A stretch of DNA of 61,152 nt from NCBI GenBank assembly GCA_020832285.1, contig JAFIFB010000086.1:1-61152 (forward strand). The letters run 5' to 3'. The notes beneath the pieces are model-generated. The model was not told where the DNA came from. It did not search any database and was given only the letters and a program-made list of their open reading frames with translations. Shown piece by piece: positions 9,404 through 18,314 of the stretch. Within the stretch, counting starts at the first letter, position 1. Each line of letters starts with the position of its first letter. The stretch is from Balneolaceae bacterium. GTDB taxonomy: Bacteria; Bacteroidota; Rhodothermia; Balneolales; Balneolaceae. Made by a program: the position numbers and the translations under genes.

Positions 9404-11302
9404 TTAGTAGGCCTGTCCTTCCTTGATCTGATCCACAACTTCCGGATCGAGAAGGGTGGATATATCACCAACATTTTCAAGATCTTTGGCGGCAACTTTT
9501 CTGAGAATTCTTCTCATAATCTTGCCTGATCGTGTTTTTGGCAGGCCGGGAACAATCTGGATTTTATCCGGCTTGGCAATCGGCCCGATAATTTTGGTAA
9601 CCAGATCATTGATCTCTTTTTTGAATGCTTTCGGATCAGCGGGGTCATCCTCACAAATCAGATAGGCATAGATTCCCTGCCCCTTAATATCATGCGGATA
9701 GCCTACAATGGCTGACTCCACAATATTCGGATGCTCGTTAATTGCATTTTCGATTTCTGCGGTTCCAAGTCTGTGGCCTGATACATTCAGAACATCATCC
9801 ACACGGCCGGTAATCCGGTAGTAACCTTCGGGATCGCGCCGGCAGCCGTCTCCGGTAAAATAATAACCCTTATAGGCACTCATGTAGGTTTTCAGATAGC
9901 GTTCATGATCTCCCCAGATTGTACGCGCAATCCCCGGCCAGGGATGCTTGATACAGAGATTTCCGCTCACTCCATTTCCTTTGATTTCTTTACCGTTTTC
10001 ATCCATCAACAATGGTGAAATTCCGGGCAGCGGCAGTGTGGCAAAACCCGGCTTTGTAGGCGTGACACCGGCAAGGGGTGAGATCATAATTCCTCCGGTT
10101 TCGGTCTGCCACCAGGTATCCACAATCGGGCAGCGCCCTCCTCCCACATGGTCGTTGTACCAGTGCCACGCTTCCTCGTTGATCGGCTCTCCTACCGAAC
10201 CGAGCACTTTCAGTGAGCTCAAATCGTATTTTTGAACATATTTCAGATCGTAGCTCATCAGTGCCCGAATGGCTGTTGGTGCTGTGTAGAAATGAGTAAC
10301 TTTATACTTTTCAACCACCTCCCAGAAACGTCCGGCATCAGGATAGTTTGGAACACCCTCAAAAATAATACCGGTAGCACCGTTAAACAGCGGCCCGTAA
10401 ATAATGTAAGAATGACCGGTTATCCAGCCTGCATCGGCAGTACACCAGTAAACATCTTCCTCTGAAACCTGAAAAACATTCCGGAAGGTGTAACTTGTGT
10501 ACACCATATATCCGCCGCAGGTGTGCAATACTCCTTTTGGTTTGCCGGTTGAACCAGATGTATAGAGAATAAAGAGCGGATCCTCGGCATCCATCTCAAC
10601 CGCTTTGTGTTCTTTTTCAGCATTTCGGATGAGCATGTGCCACCACTCATCACGGCCTTCCACCCAGTCGATATCACGGTTGGTTCGCTGACAAACAATC
10701 ACATTTTTAACTGTGGGACACTCTTTCAATGCCTCATCGGATATATCTTTCAGTGGAACGTGTTTGTCACCACGACGAAGGCCATCGTTTGTGATGAGCA
10801 TTTTAGCATCACAATCCTGGATTCGCTCGGCGAGTGACTGGGCCGAAAATCCGGCAAAAACAATCGAGTGAACTGCACCTATTCGTGCACATGCAAGGGC
10901 CGAAATAATCAGCTCCGGTGTCATCGCCATGTAGATACAGACCCGGTCTCCTTTTTTGATTCCTTTGCTCTCCAACACGTTTGAAAACCGGCACACATCA
11001 TCATAAAGCTGCCGGTATGTAATCGTTCGGCGAAAACTGTCGGGGTGATTGGGTTCAAATACAAAGGCTGTTTTGTGGCCGATCGTGTTCAGATGGCGAT
11101 CCAGTGCATTCTCGGTAATATTGAGTTTTCCACCCTCAAACCATTTGATATCTCCTTTTTCAAAACCGCCGGAGTGAACCTTATCCCAGCTTTTTCTCCA
11201 ATAAAAAGTACCAGCCTCATGTTCCCAGAATTTCAATCTGTCTTTTTCACTTTGCTGGTAGATCTGTTTGTATTCTTCAAATGATTTTATGTTGAGCCAC
11301 AT
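9404..11302 (-). CDS. acs: Acetyl-CoA synthetase (AMP-forming)
   Basis: Activates acetate to acetyl-CoA through acetyl-AMP in the cytoplasm. At 632 residues it is close to the usual 640-650. The P-loop Y-T-S-G-S-T-G-K-P-K-G-V is at residues 247-258, the W-W-Q-T-E-T-G block follows mid-protein, and the hinge Y-F-T-G-D-G block comes next. The C-terminal S-G-K-I-M-R-R-I-L-R segment carries the lysine that is reversibly acetylated in this family. The N-terminal ACAS domain with W-F-E-G-G-K-L-N-I-T-E-N-A-L-D-R-H is intact. It is transcribed alone, with a long AT-rich 5' region. Confidence 0.95.
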   Translation of the reverse strand: MWLNIKSFEEYKQIYQQSEKDRLKFWEHEAGTFYWRKSWDKVHSGGFEKGDIKWFEGGKLNITENALDRHLNTIGHKTAFVFEPNHPDSFRRTITYRQLYDDVCRFSNVLESKGIKKGDRVCIYMAMTPELIISALACARIGAVHSIVFAGFSAQSLAERIQDCDAKMLITNDGLRRGDKHVPLKDISDEALKECPTVKNVIVCQRTNRDIDWVEGRDEWWHMLIRNAEKEHKAVEMDAEDPLFILYTSGSTGKPKGVLHTCGGYMVYTSYTFRNVFQVSEEDVYWCTADAGWITGHSYIIYGPLFNGATGIIFEGVPNYPDAGRFWEVVEKYKVTHFYTAPTAIRALMSYDLKYVQKYDLSSLKVLGSVGEPINEEAWHWYNDHVGGGRCPIVDTWWQTETGGIMISPLAGVTPTKPGFATLPLPGISPLLMDENGKEIKGNGVSGNLCIKHPWPGIARTIWGDHERYLKTYMSAYKGYYFTGDGCRRDPEGYYRITGRVDDVLNVSGHRLGTAEIENAINEHPNIVESAIVGYPHDIKGQGIYAYLICEDDPADPKAFKKEINDLVTKIIGPIAKPDKIQIVPGLPKTRSGKIMRRILRKVAAKDLENVGDISTLLDPEVVDQIKEGQAY

Positions 11303-11676
11303 ATCAATTCTTCAATTAGGTTAATAATTCGTAAGCGCTTTTATGTTGAAGTTTTTTAAACCAATTTTCAAGTATTTTTTAAAAAAACTTCAGCCTTGGA
11401 ATATTATAAAAGGAAAGCATAATTAAAAGAAAGAACAGAAATACAAAAGAGTTTTACGCACCCGAAGATTGTATTCTCTTTATTTTTCCCTCTCAGATCA
11501 TCAGTAGTTCTTGATTTTCCTGATCTTTTTTTCAGTTTCTTAAAAATGAGATGACATTTGACAGAAAGTTTATCAGCATTGTGAAAATGATTCCCACCAG
11601 ATGAAACGGACCGGGTGTATGCTTTGGTTGAGGGAAATGTGATAAAGATTTCAATCCAAACCTGAACTCACTCAAT
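11303..11676. other. Intergenic region between divergent acs and an exported-protein gene, with an AT-rich hairpin
   Basis: This 374-base stretch must hold the promoters of two divergent genes. The visible structure is an AT-rich inverted repeat, TGAAGTTTTTTAAA (11347-11360) against TTTAAAAAAACTTCA (11378-11392), in the 5' leader of acs. It could be an operator or an mRNA hairpin. Nothing else stands out, and no open frame is convincing. Confidence 0.4.
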
Positions 11677-12276
11677 ATGTATTTCATCCAAAAACTATTC
11701 CTTGCTGCGTGTCTCTTTTTCTTCATTTCCAGCATAGCTGCAGCTCAGCTGAGCAATATCGACCTTGAGGAGGTCAATGAAAAAAGGATCGCAGTAAATA
11801 GCACCGGAATGCTCGTTTTGAGCGGATGGGCATTGAGTAACCTGGCTGTGGGCGGAATCGGAATGACGCAAACTTCGGGCAGCACAAAATATTTTCACCA
11901 GATGAATGCAGCCTGGAATAGTGTAAATCTTGCCATTGCCGGTTTCGGATACTATGGGCTTAGAAATCAGTCAGCCGACATGACTCTGTCCGAAACCCTT
12001 CGCGAATTCCATAACTTCGAAAAAATTCTGCTTTTTAATGCCGGTCTGGATGTTGGCTACATGGCCATCGGAGGGTATTTGTGGGAACGCGGAATACGAA
12101 CCAACGATAAACGTCTGATCGGTTACGGCCAGTCGATGATTCTGCAGGGTGGATTTCTCTTTATTTTTGATGCCGTGCTTTATTTTATCAGCCGTTCGGA
12201 AAGCAGCCGCCTTGTCAAAGCACTCGACGGACTTCAGTTCAGCGGAAATACGGTTTCTGTGAGATATTCTTTTTGA
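11677..12276 (+). CDS. Exported or membrane protein of unknown function
   Basis: A 199-residue protein starting with a signal peptide (FLAACLFFFISSIAAAQ, cleavage likely near residue 23). Four further hydrophobic stretches follow (about residues 45-62, 80-96, 118-136 and 150-170), with a conserved-looking W-N-S-V-N-L block and a C-terminal V-S-V-R-Y-S-F ending that resembles a beta-strand outer-membrane tail. It matches small Bacteroidota membrane proteins of unassigned DUF type; no function can be given. Its TGA abuts the stop codon of the convergent SDR gene with no base between. Confidence 0.65.
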   Translation: MYFIQKLFLAACLFFFISSIAAAQLSNIDLEEVNEKRIAVNSTGMLVLSGWALSNLAVGGIGMTQTSGSTKYFHQMNAAWNSVNLAIAGFGYYGLRNQSADMTLSETLREFHNFEKILLFNAGLDVGYMAIGGYLWERGIRTNDKRLIGYGQSMILQGGFLFIFDAVLYFISRSESSRLVKALDGLQFSGNTVSVRYSF

Positions 12277-13071
12277 TCATGTCACCTTCACACGCTTCAG
12301 GACCTTATTTAGAATACCGGGCATCCATCGTTTCAAATAGATCGATAAAATTACATATCCGCCGATGTATACCTCTTCTTTCTCTTTGGCCAGTTTTGGA
12401 AGCAGTTTTTGGGCGAATGTCTCCGCACTCATCGCCTTGCTTTGGGCATCTCCCATTTTGTTAAATTTCTCTCCGTCAGCGGTCAGCATATTCACTGTCA
12501 CTTCTGTCTTTACAAAACCGGGGCAAACCAGTGTTACGTTAATATTGTGCTCATACATCTCCTGGCGAAGACAATCGAACCAGCCGTGTAGAGCGTGCTT
12601 CGAAGCCGCATATGACGAACGGTATTTCGTCCCGATTTTACCCATCACACTCGAAATCACCACAATGTGTCCCGACTTTTGTTCGATCAGATGCGGAAGC
12701 AGGGCTTTGGTCAGGCCGACCGTTCCAAAAAAATTCACCTCCATCACCTGGCGAATGGTTTCCATGCGGGCATCCGCGGCAAATGCACGCTGACTAATGC
12801 CGCCGTTGTTAATCAGCATATCTACACTGCCGAACATCTCGATAGCCTCTTCTGTTTTTTGTATGAAAGATTTACTGTCAGTAAGATCAAGCGGTAATAC
12901 TTTTACTGTCTCATCGGGATTGTTACAATTTTCTTTCACTCGTTCAAGTTCTTCAATTCTTCGTGCCGACAGAATGACATGTGCTCCCTTTTTGTTAAAT
13001 TCATAGGCCAATGCTTCACCAATTCCAGATGAAGCTCCGGTAATCCAGATTACTTTTTTGGGTAAATCCAT
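12277..13071 (-). CDS. Short-chain dehydrogenase/reductase
   Basis: A 264-residue classical SDR enzyme. The NAD(P)-binding G-A-S-S-G-I-G is at residues 12-18, the N-N-G-G block about residue 90, catalytic serine in V-I-S-S-V-M-G, and the Y-A-A-S-K active-site Tyr and Lys about residues 155-159. An arginine pair at S-A-R-R suggests NADP preference. The C-terminal region with a short hydrophobic stretch (YVILSIYLK) resembles membrane-associated DHRS7-like SDRs. The substrate is unknown. It is transcribed alone. Confidence 0.87.
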   Translation of the reverse strand: MDLPKKVIWITGASSGIGEALAYEFNKKGAHVILSARRIEELERVKENCNNPDETVKVLPLDLTDSKSFIQKTEEAIEMFGSVDMLINNGGISQRAFAADARMETIRQVMEVNFFGTVGLTKALLPHLIEQKSGHIVVISSVMGKIGTKYRSSYAASKHALHGWFDCLRQEMYEHNINVTLVCPGFVKTEVTVNMLTADGEKFNKMGDAQSKAMSAETFAQKLLPKLAKEKEEVYIGGYVILSIYLKRWMPGILNKVLKRVKVT

Positions 13072-13243
13072 CAGATAAGTTAAACTGTTTCAAGATTGTT
13101 ACTATAAGTAAGCGGGCAACTGCTTCCGCAGTATTATTAAAGGTATCTACAGATGGTAAAAAATCTTTGTGTCATTTCATTATTTTATATTGAAAGGATT
13201 CTCCTAAACTGCATTTAACAAATTCAACAGAAAGTTCTCCTTT

Positions 13244-13945
13244 ATGAAGCCCAAACACACCATTCTTCTGGTTGAAGATGAACTGGAGCCTGCAGAAATG
13301 CTCTCCAACTTTTTAGAAATAAACGGATACAACGTATTAATGGCTCATGACGGTCAGAAGGCCCTGGAGCTGATCGAAAAAAGAGCCAGTGACATCCATC
13401 TCGCCGTTTTGGATATCATGGTACCCCACACCGATGGAAAAGAAATTTGCAGAATTATTCGCACTCATCCCGTTCTGAAAGATATTCCCGTGATTTTTCT
13501 TACTGCCAAAGACAAAGAAAAAGACGAAATAGAAGGATTGGAGCTCGGGGCCGATGACTACATCTCCAAACCGGCCAGTCTCAAACTGGTGAAAGCACGT
13601 ATCGATTCACTACTGCGCCGCCAGCAGCCCCACAACAGCAAATGGATTCATCACGGCGACCTGCTGCTTGATGTGAACGGTAAAGACCTCTACAACAAGA
13701 AAAAACGGATCGACCTTACATCTACCGAATATTCGCTGATCGAACTCTTTTTCCGAAATCCCAAACGGGTATACAGCCGCCAGGAAATCCTGGAACACAT
13801 CGGGGGGGACGACCGCTTCGTCTTTGACCGAACGGTAGACGTTCATATAAAAAATTTGCGGCTGAAGCTGGGTGATGCTGCTGAACTGATTAAAACCTAC
13901 CGCGGCATCGGGTATGGCATGAATCGCGACCTTCTCCCGGCATGA
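13244..13945 (+). CDS. OmpR/PhoB-type response regulator
   Basis: A 233-residue two-domain transcription factor. The receiver domain has acidic pocket E11-D12, phospho-acceptor Asp57, Thr87 and Lys109. A winged-helix domain (about residues 135-228) follows with the usual T-S-T-E-Y and T-V-D-V-H-I-K-N-L-R-L-K-L recognition segments and R-G-I-G-Y-G end. Its last codon overlaps the start of the histidine kinase gene (ATGA), so the two are one operon and a cognate pair. The regulon and signal cannot be read here. Confidence 0.93.
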   Translation: MKPKHTILLVEDELEPAEMLSNFLEINGYNVLMAHDGQKALELIEKRASDIHLAVLDIMVPHTDGKEICRIIRTHPVLKDIPVIFLTAKDKEKDEIEGLELGADDYISKPASLKLVKARIDSLLRRQQPHNSKWIHHGDLLLDVNGKDLYNKKKRIDLTSTEYSLIELFFRNPKRVYSRQEILEHIGGDDRFVFDRTVDVHIKNLRLKLGDAAELIKTYRGIGYGMNRDLLPA

Positions 13946-15336
13946 GTATCCGTGCGAAACTGGCTTGGACATTCATTCTGCTGCTGATATTCGGCATCAC
14001 GGCGATCAGCAGCTATTCGATTCTTTTCATCCGTAATTACCTGCTGAATGAGGGAGAACAGCAGATTGTGAACGATACCGAATGGCTTGCAATCACCATT
14101 CAAAACCTGCGTATCGACGAACAGTTCGAAACTAATCTGAATGAGGCCGCGCGAACATCGGGCTACCGTCTTGCCGTTTACGACGAAGACGGAATCCTCT
14201 TTGCCGAGGTACCCTATCACGAACAACTTGAAGCCTCAGAACGGCTTGACGATGAGATGCAAACCGGAATCCGCCGGCAAACTGAAATCATCCTTGCCAA
14301 CGAACCCGAAAGCGAGCAATTGGTCACCTATGCCCAGCTTCACTCCGAACACAACCCGGCCCGGTACCTGATGGTCAGTATTTACAAAGACCAAATTTAT
14401 GAACCGATCAAAACTATTCGCTGGATTATCTACACCGGGATGTTTATCTCCATCGGGCTGGTACTGGTTGTAAGCATTCTCTTCTCACGTTATATTTCAC
14501 GCCCTATCCTCCAGCTTGAAAGTGCCGCGCGAGATATTTCTGAAGGTAACACCGATCAAACTCTGAACCTCGACCGTAAAGATGAATTCGGAAAACTGGC
14601 CGACTCTCTGAACCGAATGGCTGAGCGGCTTCGTGCGGATAATTTGGAAATGAAACGGCTCTATGAAAAACAGAACCAGTTTTTTGCAGATATTACTCAT
14701 GAAATTCGCAATCCGCTCCATACAATTGCCGGCTCCATCGAAATGCTGATGATGGATAATCTTGACGAAAATCAGAAACGAAAATATCTACTCACCGCAT
14801 CCCGTCAAACACATCGCATCAACCGTCTTTTTAAGGATTTGGTAACCCTTCAGCGGTACGATTCGGACGAACAGTTTATCGAAAAACGCAGGTTTGATAT
14901 CAAAAAAGTGATCGGTCTTATTAAAGAACTTCTTGAATCTGAAGCAGAAGAAAAAGGATTGGACCTCACTGCTGAAACAAAATCTCACATTGTTACAGCC
15001 GATCCGGGTAAAATTGAACAGGTACTTGAAAACCTGGTATCCAATGCGATTAAGTTTACAAATGAAGGTTCGATCCAAATCATATCGAAAGATGCCGGAG
15101 ACTCGATAATTGTAGAAGTGGAAGATACCGGAATCGGAATTTCCAAAGAACACCTGGACCGCCTGTTCGATCGATTTTATCGCACCGATAAAGCCCGTTC
15201 GCGCGATAAGGGAGGTACAGGACTTGGTTTATCGGTCGTGAAAAGCATTATCAATGCCCATGGATCAGACATCAATGTGGAAAGCGAACCAGGCAAAGGT
15301 TCACGGTTTTGGTTTAGCCTGCCAAAGGGAGAATAG
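13942..15336 (+). CDS. Sensor histidine kinase
   Basis: A 464-residue inner-membrane kinase, partner of the preceding regulator. It has transmembrane segments about residues 8-30 and 161-182 enclosing a 130-residue periplasmic sensor of no recognised type. A HAMP linker (about 183-235) follows, then a HisKA dimerisation domain with phospho-acceptor His253 in D-I-T-H-E-I-R-N-P, and an HATPase domain with N (NAIKF), G1 (DTGIGI) and G2 (GGTGLGLS) boxes. The start ATG overlaps the stop of the regulator gene. Confidence 0.93.
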   Translation: MSIRAKLAWTFILLLIFGITAISSYSILFIRNYLLNEGEQQIVNDTEWLAITIQNLRIDEQFETNLNEAARTSGYRLAVYDEDGILFAEVPYHEQLEASERLDDEMQTGIRRQTEIILANEPESEQLVTYAQLHSEHNPARYLMVSIYKDQIYEPIKTIRWIIYTGMFISIGLVLVVSILFSRYISRPILQLESAARDISEGNTDQTLNLDRKDEFGKLADSLNRMAERLRADNLEMKRLYEKQNQFFADITHEIRNPLHTIAGSIEMLMMDNLDENQKRKYLLTASRQTHRINRLFKDLVTLQRYDSDEQFIEKRRFDIKKVIGLIKELLESEAEEKGLDLTAETKSHIVTADPGKIEQVLENLVSNAIKFTNEGSIQIISKDAGDSIIVEVEDTGIGISKEHLDRLFDRFYRTDKARSRDKGGTGLGLSVVKSIINAHGSDINVESEPGKGSRFWFSLPKGE

Positions 15337-15382
15337 TCACAAAAAATCCAGTTGCTTGGTTCTTACGGAAATTATTGTGGGG

Positions 15383-15421
15383 AGTAATTTTTGAGATAAC
15401 TGGAATCCCCTCTTTGAGAGG
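15383..15421 (+). repeat. Outer repeat arm, inverted partner at 23246-23284
   Basis: A 39-base segment reading through TTTTTGAGATAACTGGAATC and a CCCCTCTTTGAGAGG end. Its reverse complement occurs at 23246-23284 with essentially one mismatch. It lies outside the longer repeat copy, so the arrangement at the two ends is arm plus core in mirror image. Confidence 0.8.
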
Positions 15422-15452
15422 CTGTGAGAAAATTGTTTTCCAAAAATAATAG

Positions 15453-15475
15453 ACTTAAATAATTTAAGTTTTTTG
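15453..15475 (+). terminator. Possible AT-rich terminator of the two-component operon
   Basis: A palindrome ACTTAAAT-A-ATTTAAGT (15453-15469) is directly followed by a run of T. The stem has little GC, so termination strength is doubtful. Confidence 0.3.
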
Positions 15476-15521
15476 TCAAATTCAGAGCTACCAAGCTTTC
15501 GGACCCACCCTTTCTAAGTGT

Positions 15522-15756
15522 GGTGTGTTTGCCAAGTCCTTAAGGGCACCACAACAAAGCCCAGGGAACAGTGAGTATCGCGAACGGCGCCCTGGGTAAA
15601 ATGTAACATAAAAACACCCTGAGGCGAGTAGTTTTGAAAAAGCAACACACAGTTTCGAGGGGTTGTCCTTGTAACCCGGGAAGGACAACCGTGGCAGAAT
15701 TCATGCAGGGGGCGCCCCGAATCGGTCGAGACAGCCAAGAGGAGTCTGCAGAGTCC
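15522..15756 (+). repeat. Long dispersed non-coding repeat, copy A
   Basis: About 235 bases that match the reverse complement of 22762-23020 at roughly 80-85 percent by eye. Highly conserved blocks are GGGTAAAATGTAACATAAAA, the CACCCTGAGGCGAGTAGTTT block and the GGTTGTCCTTGT..CCCGGGAAGGA block. It is GC-rich relative to the flanks and read through by short frames in several phases, none of them protein-like. It is probably a dispersed element of the non-autonomous type. Confidence 0.8.
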
Positions 15757-15932
15757 ATCATGTCTGATTACCAACAACAATTTCCGCAGAATCCGTTATT
15801 TCTTGTACTATGCCATTTCAAAACCCTTCTGTAGATCAATTCTAAGTAACTGTACTTCACGATCCCTTCACAAAAAAGCTGTTTTTTTCACTGTTGTAAA
15901 AAGTGACAAATAAATATTACGAAACTGGGTTT

Positions 15933-17051
15933 ATGCGCATTGGAATCGTTTTAATGAATTTGGGAGGTCCTACTCACGAAGATAATGTGAGAATCTTCCT
16001 GAAAAACCTGTTCAGTGATGAAGATATCATCAAAATGGGTGGCGGATCATTACAAAATCTGTTTGCAAAGGTGATTTCAAAATTCAGAGCACCTAATGTT
16101 GCAGAAGACTACAAAGAGATCAATGGCTGCCCGAAGGGTTGTACCGGCAGCAAACACTGTTACAACCGAAAAGATAAAATAATTTCTGATTGCTGTTCTC
16201 CCATCAATGGTCTGACCGAACTGCAAAGAAGATCACTGGAAAAATATTGCAAAACTATTTTGCCGGATCATGAAGTAAAGGTTTATACCTGCATGAGATA
16301 CTGGCTGCCGTTTGCCGACACCATAATGGATGAAATGGTTGAAGACGGTATCACTCACACCGTGCTTTTACCACTATACCCCCAGTTTTCCTGGACCACA
16401 ACCGGCAGTAGCTTCCGGGACTGGGAAACGGTACTTCAGAAAAAATTCCCCAATAGCAGCAAGCCCTGGAAAGAGTTTCACGTAAAGAATTATTATCTTA
16501 ATGAAAACTATCTCAGAGCCTTCAATGAACGGATTGATGAAGCTCTGGAAGAGATGGATCCAGACACCCGGAAAAAAACTCATTTTATCTTCAGTGCTCA
16601 CGGCACGCCACTGCTCGAAGTGAGAAGCGGAGATCCATATACCGTGGAAATAAAAGAGACGATGGAAGCGATCATGGCACGGCGGGAAGAGAAAAATTCT
16701 TACTGGCTTAGCTTCCAATCCAGGGTTGGCCCTCAAAAGTGGACACAGCCAAACACCGAAGATCTGGTGAAACGCCATCTTGAATATGGAATTAAAAATT
16801 TACTGATGGTGCCTGTAGCTTTTGTAACCGACCACATCGAAACCCTTTTTGAATTGGGTGTGGAGCTTGCAGAAGACCTTGAAGAAGAGGGGTATGAATT
16901 TGAAAACCTAAAGGTTATGCAGGGACTAAACGATCACCCTGCGTTCATCAAAGCACTGGCCGAAGAGAGTTTACACGTTTTGAAACATGAGATACCGGCA
17001 GAAGCCGTTCAATGGGATAACACAACAACAAAAAAAGCAGTGACTGCATAA
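15933..17051 (+). CDS. hemH: Ferrochelatase with a cysteine-rich insertion
   Basis: Inserts Fe(II) into protoporphyrin (or coproporphyrin) in the last or next-to-last step of haem synthesis. The family core is intact: M-R-I-G-I-V-L-M-N-L-G-G-P start, P-L-Y-P-Q-F block, catalytic His in F-S-A-H-G-T-P, and the D-H-I-E-T-L block with the metal-path glutamate. The unusual feature is about 25 extra residues (16125-16200) between the D-Y-K-E-I helix and the S-P-I-N-G loop, carrying Cys at positions 76, 80, 86, 97 and 98 of the longer frame. A GTG at 15903 would add ten residues; the ATG at 15933 sits at the conserved N-terminus and is preferred. hemA follows after 3 bp. Confidence 0.92.
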   Translation: MRIGIVLMNLGGPTHEDNVRIFLKNLFSDEDIIKMGGGSLQNLFAKVISKFRAPNVAEDYKEINGCPKGCTGSKHCYNRKDKIISDCCSPINGLTELQRRSLEKYCKTILPDHEVKVYTCMRYWLPFADTIMDEMVEDGITHTVLLPLYPQFSWTTTGSSFRDWETVLQKKFPNSSKPWKEFHVKNYYLNENYLRAFNERIDEALEEMDPDTRKKTHFIFSAHGTPLLEVRSGDPYTVEIKETMEAIMARREEKNSYWLSFQSRVGPQKWTQPNTEDLVKRHLEYGIKNLLMVPVAFVTDHIETLFELGVELAEDLEEEGYEFENLKVMQGLNDHPAFIKALAEESLHVLKHEIPAEAVQWDNTTTKKAVTA

Positions 17052-17054
17052 AGG

Positions 17055-18314
17055 ATGGTTCATCCAACAATACAGGATTTTTCAACAATTGGTATTAACC
17101 ACTGGGACGCTCCCGTTGAGGTCAGGGAACGTTTTAGCCTTGATACAGATAAAAAAATACTGATGCTCGAAGGTGCCCGGAGAGAAGGTATCGGAAGTAT
17201 GTTTATCGTATCAACTTGTAACCGCACAGAGGTTTTTGCCCAGGGTGTTACGACCAGCGAACTGATTCGCCTGCTCACTACTTACAGCAGAGGAAATCTC
17301 GACGAATTTCACAACTATGGTTTCGAACTGGAAGGCCAGCGCGCCATCCAGCACTTGTTCAATGTAGCCACCGGGCTGGATTCCCAGATACTCGGTGATC
17401 TTCAGATTGTAAAACAGGTGAAAGAGGGGTATGAACTCTCCTGCGTACATAATATGATTTCTGGTGAGTTACACCGCCTGGTTCAGCATGTCTTTCGTGC
17501 TCATAAACGCTCAAGAAATGAAACGTCACTTGGCCAGGGAGCTGCAACTGTTGCATATGCCGCGGTAAAATTTGCCCTCAAAACATTCGAAAATCTGACC
17601 AATAAAAATATCCTGCTGGTCGGAACCGGGAAAATTGGTAAGGTAACCTGCAAAAACCTGGTTAACCTTGGGGCCAGCAAACTTACTCTTATTAACCGTA
17701 CCAGAGGACGTGCCGAATTTGTGGCAGATAAGTTCAACCTCGAAGTGGCCGATATGGAAAAGCTTCCAGAACAGATTGCCCAGGCCGATCTCGTGATTGT
17801 TGCTACCGGGGCCGGTGAACCGGTCATTCGGCCCGAACACATGGTCCCTTCCATGGAAAATCCAAAATTCAAGGTGATGCTGGATCTCTCCGTTCCGAGA
17901 AACATCGACCCGGAAGTAGCTAACCTGAACTTTGTAGACGTAGCCAACATGGACATGCTCAGTGATGTAACTGATGAGGCCTACAAAAAACGGGAAGAGG
18001 AAGTACCGCTCGTGAAAAAAATTATCGAAGATGAACTTTCGAGTTACAAACTCTGGCTGAATGAACAGCGTGTGGTACCTACCATTAAGGCACTCACTCA
18101 AAAGTTTGAATCAATCCGCGAAGATGAACTGAACTTCTTTAAAAACAAAATCGAAACTGAAGATTTTGACAAGATTGAGAATATGACCCGTCGGATCGTC
18201 AATAAAATTGCCGCTTACAGTATTGAACATTTGCGGGATCATCACCACTCAAATGAAGTAGCAGAAATGGTAGAAAAGATGTTCAAGCTCGAATCCAAAA
18301 ACGGGCATGAATAA
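17055..18314 (+). CDS. hemA: Glutamyl-tRNA reductase
   Basis: Reduces glutamyl-tRNA to glutamate-1-semialdehyde, the committed step of C5-pathway tetrapyrrole synthesis, with NADPH. It is 419 residues with the catalytic Cys55 in S-T-C-N-R-T-E, the G-L-D-S-Q-I-L-G-D block, the linking R-N-E-T segment with G-Q-G-A-A-T-V-A-Y-A-A-V, a Rossmann NADPH site (L-V-G-T-G-K-I-G) and the C-terminal dimerisation helices. It is the second gene of the haem operon, 3 bp after hemH and overlapping hemC by 8 bp. Confidence 0.95.
   Translation: MVHPTIQDFSTIGINHWDAPVEVRERFSLDTDKKILMLEGARREGIGSMFIVSTCNRTEVFAQGVTTSELIRLLTTYSRGNLDEFHNYGFELEGQRAIQHLFNVATGLDSQILGDLQIVKQVKEGYELSCVHNMISGELHRLVQHVFRAHKRSRNETSLGQGAATVAYAAVKFALKTFENLTNKNILLVGTGKIGKVTCKNLVNLGASKLTLINRTRGRAEFVADKFNLEVADMEKLPEQIAQADLVIVATGAGEPVIRPEHMVPSMENPKFKVMLDLSVPRNIDPEVANLNFVDVANMDMLSDVTDEAYKKREEEVPLVKKIIEDELSSYKLWLNEQRVVPTIKALTQKFESIREDELNFFKNKIETEDFDKIENMTRRIVNKIAAYSIEHLRDHHHSNEVAEMVEKMFKLESKNGHE

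Larger units (their letters stand above)
15337..15902. other. Non-coding region with dispersed repeats between the two-component operon and hemH
   Basis: This 566-base stretch has no credible gene. It contains a possible terminator (15453-15475), a 39-bp repeat arm at 15383-15421, and a longer repeat copy at 15522-15756, both present inverted near 23 kb. The last 60 bases before hemH are T-rich and must hold the haem operon promoter. Confidence 0.7.

Noticed and set aside
15514-15780. Minus-strand open frames of 66-88 codons inside repeat copy A
   Set aside because: Several frames are open at once, compositions are not protein-like, and the region is a dispersed repeat present inverted at 22.8 kb; these are typical spurious annotations.
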